Source of the DNA: JBGAKG01 sp044224495
Lineage (GTDB): Bacteria; Myxococcota_A; Polyangia; Polyangiales; Polyangiaceae
Direction of reading: 5' to 3'
NCBI GenBank assembly: GCA_044224495.1
Contig: JBGAKG010000010.1
Coordinates: 62,001 to 126,000, forward strand
Length of the DNA: 64,000 bases
The notes beneath the pieces were generated by a model. It ran no database searches, was not told the origin of the DNA, and saw nothing but the letters and a program-made list of their open reading frames with translations. A program made the translations under genes and the position numbers. Shown one piece after another: positions 8,654 to 16,777 of the stretch (within the stretch, counting starts at the first letter, position 1; each line of letters starts with the position of its first letter).

Positions 8654-8929
8654 CTAGTCGACCGTGCACTTGCGCGCGCCGACCACCACGTACTCTCGGC
8701 GGCAGGTCACGGACACGGTGCCGTCTTTCCAGGTTGTCTCGATCGAGACCCCGAGCGGCGTGCGCGACATCTTCGTGAGCCCGTGCTTCTCGCTGCACTT
8801 CTTGACGGTGCACGCGGTCTCTTCGGCGAGCTGCTTGAAGGGTTCTTCGTCGGTCAGGACGTTGTCGAACGCCATCCACGCGATGGTGATGCAGAAGATG
8901 GCGAACACGACCTGGAAGACGCGCTTCAC
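8654..8929 (-). CDS. Small membrane-anchored hypothetical protein
   Basis: 91 residues with a GTG start. Residues 3-22 (VFQVVFAIFCITIAWMAF) are a single membrane anchor or uncleaved signal. The remainder carries four Cys (ACTVKKC, TCRREY, KCTVD) that could form two disulfides in the periplasm. Convergent with the methyltransferase gene. No family recognised. Confidence 0.6.
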   Translation of the reverse strand: MKRVFQVVFAIFCITIAWMAFDNVLTDEEPFKQLAEETACTVKKCSEKHGLTKMSRTPLGVSIETTWKDGTVSVTCRREYVVVGARKCTVD

Positions 8930-9003
8930 GAGACGAGGATAGCAGGTCGAGCGGCGAGGGGAGTTTTCACCAACACGCAGGCGTCGCCCGACGTCGAAGG
9001 GGA

Positions 9004-9429
9004 ATGCGGCTGAAGCTCGTGCGGCGATGTCCCGGCGTGCCCGAAGGTCTGGACGAAGCGCTCGACCGCGACGGCGAAGGTTGGTGCGAGCGGTGCGGGG
9101 AGACGGTCGTCGATCTTGGGCGCGGCGCGGTGCCGGCGGGGCGGGTGATTCGCTGCGCGAGGGTGCTCGTCGCGGCGACGGCGATCGCGGGGTGCGGGGG
9201 AAGCGCGGCGAGGCCGGTGGTCGAGAGGGCGGCGGCTCCTGCTGCGGTGGCGGTCGAGATGGACGGTGGGGAGCCCGAGGCGTCGACGTCGATCGACGAG
9301 ACGGTGGCGGCCATGTTCAAGCCGGATCCGCTGGCGGAGCGGATGTCCTGGCTCGGGCACGTGCGCCATGACGAGGTCGATGGGACTGAGCCGAGCGACG
9401 CTGGGACGACGAGGGGTCCCAAGCAGTAG
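9004..9429 (+). CDS. CxxC-domain lipoprotein-like protein, tandem copy 1
   Basis: 141 residues. The N-terminus (RRCPGVPEGLDEALDRDG, then CERCGETVVDL) matches the short zinc-finger-like N-terminal domain that begins many Polyangia proteins (CP...L....DG..CxxC...VVDL). It is followed by a hydrophobic stretch VLVAATAIAGCGG that could anchor or lipidate the rest, and an acidic linker. The gene has a diverged tandem copy at 9453 in the same orientation, with similar DNA just before both starts. Function unknown. Confidence 0.6.
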   Translation: MRLKLVRRCPGVPEGLDEALDRDGEGWCERCGETVVDLGRGAVPAGRVIRCARVLVAATAIAGCGGSAARPVVERAAAPAAVAVEMDGGEPEASTSIDETVAAMFKPDPLAERMSWLGHVRHDEVDGTEPSDAGTTRGPKQ

Positions 9430-9452
9430 CCGCCGAACGAGGTCGAAGGCGA

Positions 9453-9836
9453 ATGCGCTTGGAGCTCGTGCGGCGATGTCCCGGAGTGCCGGAAGGGTTG
9501 AGCGAGGCGCTCGATCGCGACGGCGAGGCGCAGTGCGAACGATTTGGGGAGACGGTCGTCGATCTCACTCGGCGCATCGTGCCGGCGGGGAGGCTCACGC
9601 GATGCGCGCGAGTGCTCGTGGTCGCGACGGCGGTGGCGGGCTGCGCAGGAAGCCCGGCGAGATCGCCGGAGCGCGTGGAACTGCCGGCGGGAGCCCGAGT
9701 GGAGAGCGCGGCGTCCCAAGACTCCCTCGGTGTCGTCTTCGACGACGATCCCTTGGTGAAGGTCAGTCGAGAGATCGGCACGGTGCGGGTTCGGCAAGAG
9801 AACGATCTCTCGGGAGCCGGCGCGCCAGTCCGATGA
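9453..9836 (+). CDS. CxxC-domain lipoprotein-like protein, tandem copy 2
   Basis: 127 residues, a paralogue of the 9004 gene; the first 65 residues are largely identical (RRCPGVPEGL, DEALDRDG-like, ETVVDL, RCARVLV, ATAVAGC). The second Cys of the CxxC is replaced by Phe (CERF), so any metal site is broken in this copy. The C-terminal tails of the two copies are unrelated. The gap between the copies is 23 bp. Confidence 0.6.
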   Translation: MRLELVRRCPGVPEGLSEALDRDGEAQCERFGETVVDLTRRIVPAGRLTRCARVLVVATAVAGCAGSPARSPERVELPAGARVESAASQDSLGVVFDDDPLVKVSREIGTVRVRQENDLSGAGAPVR

Positions 9837-10086
9837 TGGTCATCCGCGATCGATCGGCGGTGGCGGTTGGTCGCGAACGGTCAGGACGTCGAGCGATGTC
9901 GCCTCCTGCGATCGCCTGCCGAATCTCCGCTTGGAGCTCGGTGTCTTCGACGGTGGCATCGTCCAGGTTCGAGGTCGGGAGAGTCATGGCATCGACGATG
10001 CCCCAACACGGTGGGAACGGCAAAAAGGTGCCATCTGCATGTCCGTCCACGCTGCAGACGCCGTGCCACGGCCCAAAGCCGTTCAC
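9763..10086 (-). CDS. Possible small protein or gene remnant, GTG start
   Basis: A minus-strand frame starting with GTG at 10086 overlaps the stop of the upstream fragment (GTGA overlap at 10083-10086), an operon-like junction. The first 65 or so codons show good G/C third-position bias (VNGFGPWHGVCSVDG...SNLDDATVEDTELQAEIRQA), while the tail antisense to the 9453 gene looks non-coding. It may be a truncated gene. This and the next entry are all I see in the stretch 9837-10252. Confidence 0.3.
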   Translation of the reverse strand: MNGFGPWHGVCSVDGHADGTFLPFPPCWGIVDAMTLPTSNLDDATVEDTELQAEIRQAIAGGDIARRPDRSRPTATADRSRMTIIGLARRLPRDRSLAEPAPCRSLD

Positions 10087-10250
10087 CCCTTCGTGCGCAG
10101 CAACGCTTCGAGCTCTTTCACCCGAGCTTCTGCCGCATCGGCGCGCTCTGCGTCGGGAAGAAGGATCCCGTGACCGCCCTCGTCGTCGGCAATGGCGAGC
10201 GCATTCTGAAGCTCGCCGAGCCGCGCGACGTGGAACCACTTGCGAAGCGT
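10083..10250 (-). pseudogene. Possible 3' gene fragment downstream of the SEC-C gene
   Basis: A start-less minus-strand frame reads ATLRKWFHVARLGELQ, NALAIADDEGGHG, ILLPDAERADAAEARVKEL to a stop at 10083. It lies one frame off the end of the SEC-C gene (stop at 10253), so it is either the true C-terminus of that protein after a frameshift or a remnant of a separate gene. Confidence 0.3.
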
Positions 10251-10252
10251 GG

Positions 10253-11599
<1,347 letters not shown>

Positions 11600-11662
11600 G
11601 AAACGGAGGTAGACGCGTTGCTGGAGAGGATCAAGGGTGGAAGTTCTCTGTAGGATGGAGGA

Positions 11663-12419
11663 GTGAGTGGCGCCGTTCGATGGTTGCTCGGCGCGGTCGG
11701 CGTTGCGGGGGCGCTCGCGATCGCGTGTGCGGAGCAGCGTGAAGAGGTCGCGCCTCCTGAGCTCGTCGCTTCGCCGCAGACAACGGCATCAACGGGGCCG
11801 GCCGAGCAGCTGGAGCTCCATGCGGACGGCGCGGTGTTCCTCGCTTCGTGTACCGGCAAGGTCGGGTTTCGCGGCGAATCGACGTGGCCCCGTGGTGAGG
11901 CCAGGAAGCCATCGTCGCCTCCGACGGATGGTGGGGCGCCGAGCGCTCCTGGCCACGTCACCTTCAAGCACTGCTTCAGCGACGCGATCGCCCCGCGAGA
12001 ACGCGGGCGAGGTGCGGTTGCTCCTCCGCTTCGATGTCGACGACTCCGGTGCGGCGACCGTCCGCGCCGTTCGTGGTTGCGGGGCGAGTGAAGCGCTTCG
12101 AGCGTGTCTCGTTGCTTCGGCACACGATCATCACTTCGATCCGGGACGGCGGTCGATGACGGTCCCAATCTCGTTCTTCCGCGAGCAAGAAGACGGTGGG
12201 CCGCCGCCGCCGAATGCGATCGAGATCGATCCCACCGCGTTGAGCGCGTGCGCTGGGATGCCGGGGGCGAAGACCGAGACCAGCGCGACGTTCCTGGTGC
12301 ACGGTGCCGACGTGCGGGTCGAGGGTTGGAAGGGAGACGTGGCGCGTCTTCGATGTGTGGCAAGGGCGCTGCAGCGGGTGAGTGGCGAGCTCGCGCTCGA
12401 GGTGAAGTTCGTGGACTGA
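11663..12419 (+). pseudogene. Putative lipoprotein, frameshifted in a C4 run
   Basis: The frame from a GTG at 11663 encodes a signal ending ALAIACAEQ and a linker up to HVTFKHCFSDAIA. The matching continuation (RENAGEVRLLLRFDVDDSG, then FDPGRRSMTVPISFFREQ) is in another frame ending at 12419. Removing one C from the CCCC run at 11991-11994 joins them into about 250 residues. The C-terminal part resembles the AgmX/TonB-C-like domain that follows GEVxLxFxVDxxG in myxobacterial secreted proteins. Real frameshift or homopolymer error. Confidence 0.65.
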
Positions 12420-12484
12420 ACGCTCGACTATCGATCTAGACAGTAGTGCGGCACGGGTAGTCGCCGAAGCGTAGTCTCGTTGCA

Positions 12485-12953
12485 ATGACGCTTCGCGTCG
12501 TCTCGTGGAACATCGGGAAGCGCTCCGCGGCGTTGGGACCGTCTCCTGAGCGATCCATCGCTCGACCTCGCCCTCCTCCAAGAGGTGAAGCCACCGTCTC
12601 AGCACGTCGCGTGCGATCTCACTCCGCGTCGGGACGAAGACGTCTGGACGATGCCGGGGTACGAGCATCCGTTTCGAACGGCCATCGCGCGGTTGAGCAA
12701 TCGGATCTCGCTGCGGCCGAGACCGACCGCGCCGCTCGGCACGGCGGCGCGGGATGTGTTCGCCGTGAGCATGCCCGGAACCCTCACGGTCGCCGACGTC
12801 GAGCACGACGGCGAGACGTTCACGTGCGTGTCGGCGTATGCCCCGTGGCAATACGTGCTCGGCGCCAGCAAGAGCGGATGGATCATCGCGGACGCCTCCG
12901 TGCATCGTCTCCTCTCGGACGTGTCGACCCCAGCATTCAGATCATCCTTCTAA
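12485..12953 (+). pseudogene. Endonuclease/exonuclease/phosphatase family remnant
   Basis: The start (MTLRVVSWNIGKRSAA) and, one frame over, WDRLLSDPSLDLALLQEVKPP match the EEP fold's first strand and its metal-binding Glu (LLQE). One base too many near 12533-12534 separates them. The reading continues through SMPGTLTVADVEHDG and CVSAYAPWQ to LLSDVS and stops at 12953, well before the family's later His/Asp motifs (usual length 250-300). It is thus frameshifted and 3'-truncated just before the HNH nuclease gene. Confidence 0.65.
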
Positions 12954-13027
12954 TTGCGAAGTCATGTGAGAGAGCTTCGACCGGCGCGCCTTGACAGCCC
13001 TGCGCGAGTTGCCGACGATTCCAAACG

Positions 13028-14020
13028 ATGCTCCTCCGCGGGCGGAAGTACTGGTGGGTGAATCAAGCCCAGACGCACCAGCACGAGCTCGCCGGCGGCT
13101 ACCTCTGGTCGCCACAACGGCGGAAGAACGGCACCTACAATCAGTTCTACGAGAACATGAAGCTCGTCGCGCCCGGCGACGTGGTCTTCTCGTACTGGGG
13201 CACGAAGATTCGAGCCCGCGGTGACATACGTTCGTTCGGCTACGACCTGCCCAAGCCCGACTTCGGCAACGTCGGTCGCAATTGGAGCGACATCGGGTAC
13301 CGGGTGGACGTCGAGTACGTTCGGCTCGACGTTCCTGTCGAACCGCGCCGTCATTGGTCGTTGATTCAGCCGCTCCTACCGAGCAAGTACTCGCCGCTCG
13401 AAGCGTCCTCGGGGAAAGGGCTCCAGTCCGTCTATCTCGCGAGTGTGCCCGATGCGCTCGGTTTGATCATCGAGCGGCTCATTGGCGATGCGAATCCGCT
13501 CCAACTTCGTGACGTTGGCTACACTCGCCACCTGCTGGCCGGTTCGTTGGAGGAGCCTGAGCGCGAGCGCTGGGAGCAACACCAGGTCGAGCGCATTCGG
13601 GACGCGCATCCCGTCGAAACGGAGCGCGTCGACCTCATCAAGGCACGGCGCGGTCAGGGCGTCTTCCGTGAGCGTGTTGCGCGTGTAGAGGCGGAGTGCC
13701 GAGTGACGAAGGTCTCGAACCCGGCTTATCTCATCGCGAGTCACATCAAGCCTTGGCGCCATGCGAACGACGACGAGCGCCTCAGCGATCAGAACGGGCT
13801 CATGCTCGCGCCCCACGTCGACTTTCTCTTCGATCGCGGGTTCATCTCGTTCAGTGATGGGAAGACGCTCATCGCGGAAGTCACCGACGTAGAAGTCTTA
13901 CGGAAGCTCAAGATCGATCCGGATCGTCCGCCGGAGGTCGGGGGATTCACGCGCAAGCAGGAGGAGTTCCTCGAGTACCATCGAAGGTCGATCTTCAAGA
14001 GTGCGCGTGGGGTGCGTTGA
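13028..14020 (+). CDS. HNH endonuclease with N-terminal EVE/YTH-like domain
   Basis: 330 residues. Residues 1-150 (YWWVNQAQTHQHELAGGYLW, NMKLVAPGDVVFSYW, PLEASSGKGLQSVYLASVP) have the pattern of the EVE/PUA-like modules that read modified bases in restriction enzymes. The C-terminal third is an HNH domain of the HNH_2 type (SHIKPWRHANDDERLSDQNG, LMLAPHVDFLFDRGFISF). The architecture suggests a stand-alone, modification-dependent restriction nuclease. It lies next to a truncated nuclease gene and toxin-antitoxin debris; cutting specificity is unknown. Confidence 0.85.
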   Translation: MLLRGRKYWWVNQAQTHQHELAGGYLWSPQRRKNGTYNQFYENMKLVAPGDVVFSYWGTKIRARGDIRSFGYDLPKPDFGNVGRNWSDIGYRVDVEYVRLDVPVEPRRHWSLIQPLLPSKYSPLEASSGKGLQSVYLASVPDALGLIIERLIGDANPLQLRDVGYTRHLLAGSLEEPERERWEQHQVERIRDAHPVETERVDLIKARRGQGVFRERVARVEAECRVTKVSNPAYLIASHIKPWRHANDDERLSDQNGLMLAPHVDFLFDRGFISFSDGKTLIAEVTDVEVLRKLKIDPDRPPEVGGFTRKQEEFLEYHRRSIFKSARGVR

Positions 14021-14054
14021 GTGCATTTCGCCGCACGCTTGCGGTCGACTACGC

Positions 14055-14519
14055 TCAGCTCTCCCAACTGATCCCGATCATCTCCCGATCCTTCGATAGC
14101 TTCGCCACGAGGATCTGATCCGACCGCTCTCCTCCCCGAAGCTCGAAGTCGAGGACGACCCAAGCCTTCGTCCCAAACGCACCGTCCGGGTAGAACCCGA
14201 TCCGCGCGAGCGAAAGCGCATCCACGAACACTTCGCGGGTGAGGTCCGCGTAGCCCTCCACATCGTCGCGGTGGAACTCCCAGAACTGCAGCGGTTGCTC
14301 TTTCGGATTCTCCATCGCGGCGCGGAAAGCGGCGCGCGCGATCGCGACGAGGGCGTCGAGCTCGTCGATCGCACGATCGACCTCGGCGAGGTCGGCTGCA
14401 CCCAAGGCGGCCGGAGCGGCGAGGTTGACGTCGAACCGAACCGGATGACCGTCGTGCGTCGTTGCGCCCTCGGCGTAGTCGCTTGCCCCGATGGGCCCGA
14501 AGTGGCGGCTGGTCAGCAT
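14055..14519 (-). CDS. DUF2004 domain-containing protein
   Basis: 154 residues from the ATG at 14519 (MLTSRHFGPIGASDYAEGAT). The pattern FWEFHRDDVEGYADL, SLARIGFYPDG and the ending ISWES is characteristic of the small cytoplasmic DUF2004 family of unknown function. Frames extending 48 codons upstream run into the repeat at 14553 and lack family similarity, so the shorter start is preferred. Convergent with the HNH gene. Confidence 0.75.
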   Translation of the reverse strand: MLTSRHFGPIGASDYAEGATTHDGHPVRFDVNLAAPAALGAADLAEVDRAIDELDALVAIARAAFRAAMENPKEQPLQFWEFHRDDVEGYADLTREVFVDALSLARIGFYPDGAFGTKAWVVLDFELRGGERSDQILVAKLSKDREMIGISWES

Positions 14520-14552
14520 CGCACGACGGTACCACTCGCGAGCTCGTTCAGC

Positions 14553-14662
14553 GGCGCGGCGCCGGCACGAAGTGGCGCGCGCCACCCGAGGCACGCGGGA
14601 AACCCGCAGCGCCAGTGTGGCACGGGATTCGCAGAACCTCTCCGCATGGCTGCAAACACTCA
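14553..14662 (+). repeat. Dispersed repeat family 2, copy 1
   Basis: About 110 bp, beginning GGCGCGGCGCCGGCAC and containing the palindrome GTGGCGCGCGCCAC (14572-14585), then AAACCCGC(A/T)GCGCCAG and a diverged tail. A second copy in the same orientation is at 15364-15478. Each copy ends shortly before a small gene (14681 and 15512), so it may supply a promoter or mark insertion sites. Confidence 0.7.
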
Positions 14663-14680
14663 CATGCTAAGATCAATCCC

Positions 14681-14866
14681 ATGAGCACCGCCGGCCGCAT
14701 CGACGACCATCCGGTCATCCTCGCGCTGCGCAACGCGCCGCCGTCGGACACTCCGCTGACGGAGGAGGAGATCGCCGCGCTCGAAGCCGCGAAGAGCTCC
14801 GACGCATGGCATCCTCACGCGCGGACCGTGGCTGCGCTCGACGCGAAGAAACCTTCCGAGCCGTGA
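14681..14866 (+). CDS. Antitoxin-like small protein
   Basis: 61 residues, acidic, with the helical pattern DTPLTEEEIAALEAAK seen in small antitoxins paired with RelE/ParE-type toxins. Its stop TGA overlaps the GTG start of the next frame (GTGA at 14863-14866), a typical antitoxin-toxin junction. No DNA-binding motif is obvious. The assignment rests mainly on context. Confidence 0.5.
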   Translation: MSTAGRIDDHPVILALRNAPPSDTPLTEEEIAALEAAKSSDAWHPHARTVAALDAKKPSEP

Positions 14867-15095
14867 ACGTCGTCTGGCACGCGAGCGCGGAAGCGTCGCT
14901 GCTCGCTATCTCGCACTCGCGCACCGCTTCACGTGTGGCGGCCGCGGTGGAGCGTTTCGCCCGGACGGGCGAAGGCGCCTCCAAAACCGTGCGCGGGCGA
15001 CCAGGGCTCTATGAGCTTCGTGCCGAGGGCTATGAGTCCTCTTCACCGTGCTCGGGAGCGAGATCGGGGTGTGGAGCGTGCACCGCATCGAGTAG
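14863..15095 (+). pseudogene. RelE/ParE-like toxin, frameshifted
   Basis: From a GTG at 14863 the frame reads NVVWHASAEASLLAISHS, then RGRPGLYELRAEGYE; the expected C-terminus FTVLGSEIGVWSVHRIE is in the next frame, ending TAG at 15093-15095. One missing base near 15035 separates them (YE-VLF-TVLG would be restored). Length and the final strand match RelE/ParE-like mRNA-interferase or gyrase toxins. As read it would be inactive. Confidence 0.55.
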
Positions 15096-15097
15096 AT

Positions 15098-15346
15098 CGC
15101 GAGCCGCAACGCGAAGACAAGCTCCGGTCGGTTCGCATCGACTGGCTGTCCGAGGCGACGTTGCGCGTCGCCGGACAAGCGCTGGCAGCGATCGAGCCGC
15201 GGAAGGGCGAGTGTCCGCTCACCATGAACGCGATTGCAATGGCATCGGCGGCGTCGCGGCCGGGGGATGTCCTCGCGACGTCGGACGCCAAAGACATGCT
15301 TCGACTGCAAGCGTTCTTCCCGAGCGTGCGGGTGATCGTGGTGTGA
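15098..15346 (+). pseudogene. PIN-domain (VapC-like) toxin, 5'-truncated
   Basis: Only the C-terminal half of a PIN nuclease is present: RIDWLSEATLRVAGQALA, TMNAIAMASAASRPGD, VLATSDAKDMLRLQAFFP and RVIVV at the end. The late acidic residues of the PIN site (Asn/Asp of TMNAIA and Asp of TSDAKD) are visible. The first 50 or so residues with the initial catalytic Asp are missing; no start codon fits. It follows the broken toxin directly. Confidence 0.6.
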
Positions 15347-15363
15347 GCGGCTCGCCCGCCAAG

Positions 15364-15478
15364 TGGCGCGGCGCCGGCACCAAGTGGCGCGCGCCACCCG
15401 CGACATGTGAGAAACCCGCTGCGCCAGCGCGGCACGAGAATCGCAACACCTCAGCGCATGGTCGCAGGCGCTCACGGT
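15364..15478 (+). repeat. Dispersed repeat family 2, copy 2
   Basis: Second copy of the repeat at 14553, same orientation; it contains the identical palindrome GTGGCGCGCGCCAC (15384-15397). The two copies bracket the toxin-antitoxin debris as direct repeats about 810 bp apart. Confidence 0.7.
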
Positions 15479-15511
15479 CAGCGGGCGAGACGGCGTGCTA
15501 GCGTTGGACTC

Positions 15512-16111
15512 ATGAGCTCCGTGCCGGTCGCACCAGGCGAGCACGTGCCCACGGCGGACAACCGCGTGGTCCTGCACGGCGTCCCTTGGTCGCACTACGA
15601 GACACAACTCGCCCTTCGCGGCGAGAAGGCGTCTCCGCGGATCACCTTCATCGACGGAGTGATGGAGCTCATGAGCCCCTCGAAGGATCACGAACGCATC
15701 AAGTCGTACATTGGGCGGCTCGTCGAAGCGTTCGCGCTCGAGCGCAACATCGATCTCTCGCCGTATGGGTCGTGGACTTTGAAGTCGGCGCCGAAGAGCG
15801 CGGGGCTCGAGCCGGACGAGTGCTACCTCGTCGGGGCCGATCAGAAGCGAGAGACGCCGGACCTCGTGATCGAGGTCGTGTGGACCAGCGGGGGTGTCGA
15901 CAAGCTCGAAGGGTATCGGCGCCTGGCCGTGCCCGAGGTTTGGTATTGGCAGAACGACGCCATCGTCATTCATCTCTTGCGGGGCGACCGCTACGAAGCG
16001 AGCGCGAAGAGCGTGGCGTTCCCAGAGCTCGATTTGAAGCTGCTGGTGTCCTTCCTCGACGAGCCGACGGTGACGCAGGCCGTGCGGGCCTACCGAAAAG
16101 CGCTCGGGTGA
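15512..16111 (+). CDS. Uma2 family endonuclease
   Basis: 199 residues. Restriction-endonuclease-fold protein of the Uma2 (DUF820) family: ITFIDGVMELMSPS early strand, EPDECYLVG, then the active-site core TPDLVIEVVWTSGG and KLEGYRRLAVPEVWYWQ. The PD-(D/E)xK-like residues are Asp and Glu of PDLVIEV and the Lys of DKLEGY. The biological role of this family is unclear; copies are typically numerous in multicellular bacteria. Confidence 0.85.
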   Translation: MSSVPVAPGEHVPTADNRVVLHGVPWSHYETQLALRGEKASPRITFIDGVMELMSPSKDHERIKSYIGRLVEAFALERNIDLSPYGSWTLKSAPKSAGLEPDECYLVGADQKRETPDLVIEVVWTSGGVDKLEGYRRLAVPEVWYWQNDAIVIHLLRGDRYEASAKSVAFPELDLKLLVSFLDEPTVTQAVRAYRKALG

Positions 16112-16165
16112 GGAGCAGGGGGAGCCGAGCTCCCCCCGAGCGAAGCGTCCGAGTGTCCAAGCCTG

Positions 16166-16189
16166 GTCCCCGAAGGGACGTTTCTTTTT
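16166..16189 (+). terminator. Rho-independent terminator after the Uma2 gene
   Basis: GTCCC (16166-16170), loop CGAA, GGGAC (16175-16179) followed by GTTTCTTTTT. It sits 55 bp after the Uma2 stop on the plus strand. The rest of the gene-free stretch 16112-16453 shows no feature I can support. Confidence 0.6.
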
Positions 16190-16453
16190 GTACGGCCGCC
16201 CTTACCTGCTTTCGCCGGCAGTGGGCACGCACGGCGCGTTCTCCGCGAAGAGATCGCGCCACGCTCTCTCCGCCGGATCGCTCCGGGTTCGGTACCTTAG
16301 GACCGTTAGGGAGAAGGTGCGTGTGGGGCCTGGACGGGGGGACGCCTCGCTCGGAGGGAGCGGGCGTCCGGGACGACATCAGAGCATGGGGTCATCGACG
16401 CGCGAGAGAAGAAAACCGGACGCTCTGATAGGCTCGCTCCGAGGGAGGATGTG

Positions 16454-16777
16454 ATGTCCGAGTCCACGTTCCGCATTCGGGGCCTTACGAAGCTCGACCA
16501 GAGGCAGCTCTCGGATCCCGGCATCACCTTCACCGAGGAGCGGCTTGACGGCCACGACCATGGTGAGGTCGTGACGCTCGTTGCCATCGTCGCGAGCTCG
16601 GCGATCACGGCGCTCGCGGCCTACTTCCTCCGCAAGCACCGCGGCGAAAGCTTCGAAGAGTCCGTCGAGGAAGTGCGGGCCGACGGCACGGTGAAACGTC
16701 GTGTCGTGAAGTACTCGAAGTCGTCGAGCGAACCGCCCGACGCAGCGGTCCTTCGTCAGCTGCGCGGGCCTTTGTGA
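16454..16777 (+). CDS. Small membrane protein partnered with HEMTH protein
   Basis: 107 residues from the ATG at 16454 (purine-rich GAGGGAGG upstream; an in-frame GTG lies one codon earlier). One membrane segment, VVTLVAIVASSAITALAAYF, separates an N-terminal region of about 38 residues from a charged tail (RKHRGESFEESVEEVRADG...RRVVKYSK). The stop overlaps the GTG start of the next gene, implying translational coupling. The layout recalls small constant components found beside effector genes in bacterial conflict systems, but I cannot assign it to a named family. Confidence 0.65.
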   Translation: MSESTFRIRGLTKLDQRQLSDPGITFTEERLDGHDHGEVVTLVAIVASSAITALAAYFLRKHRGESFEESVEEVRADGTVKRRVVKYSKSSSEPPDAAVLRQLRGPL

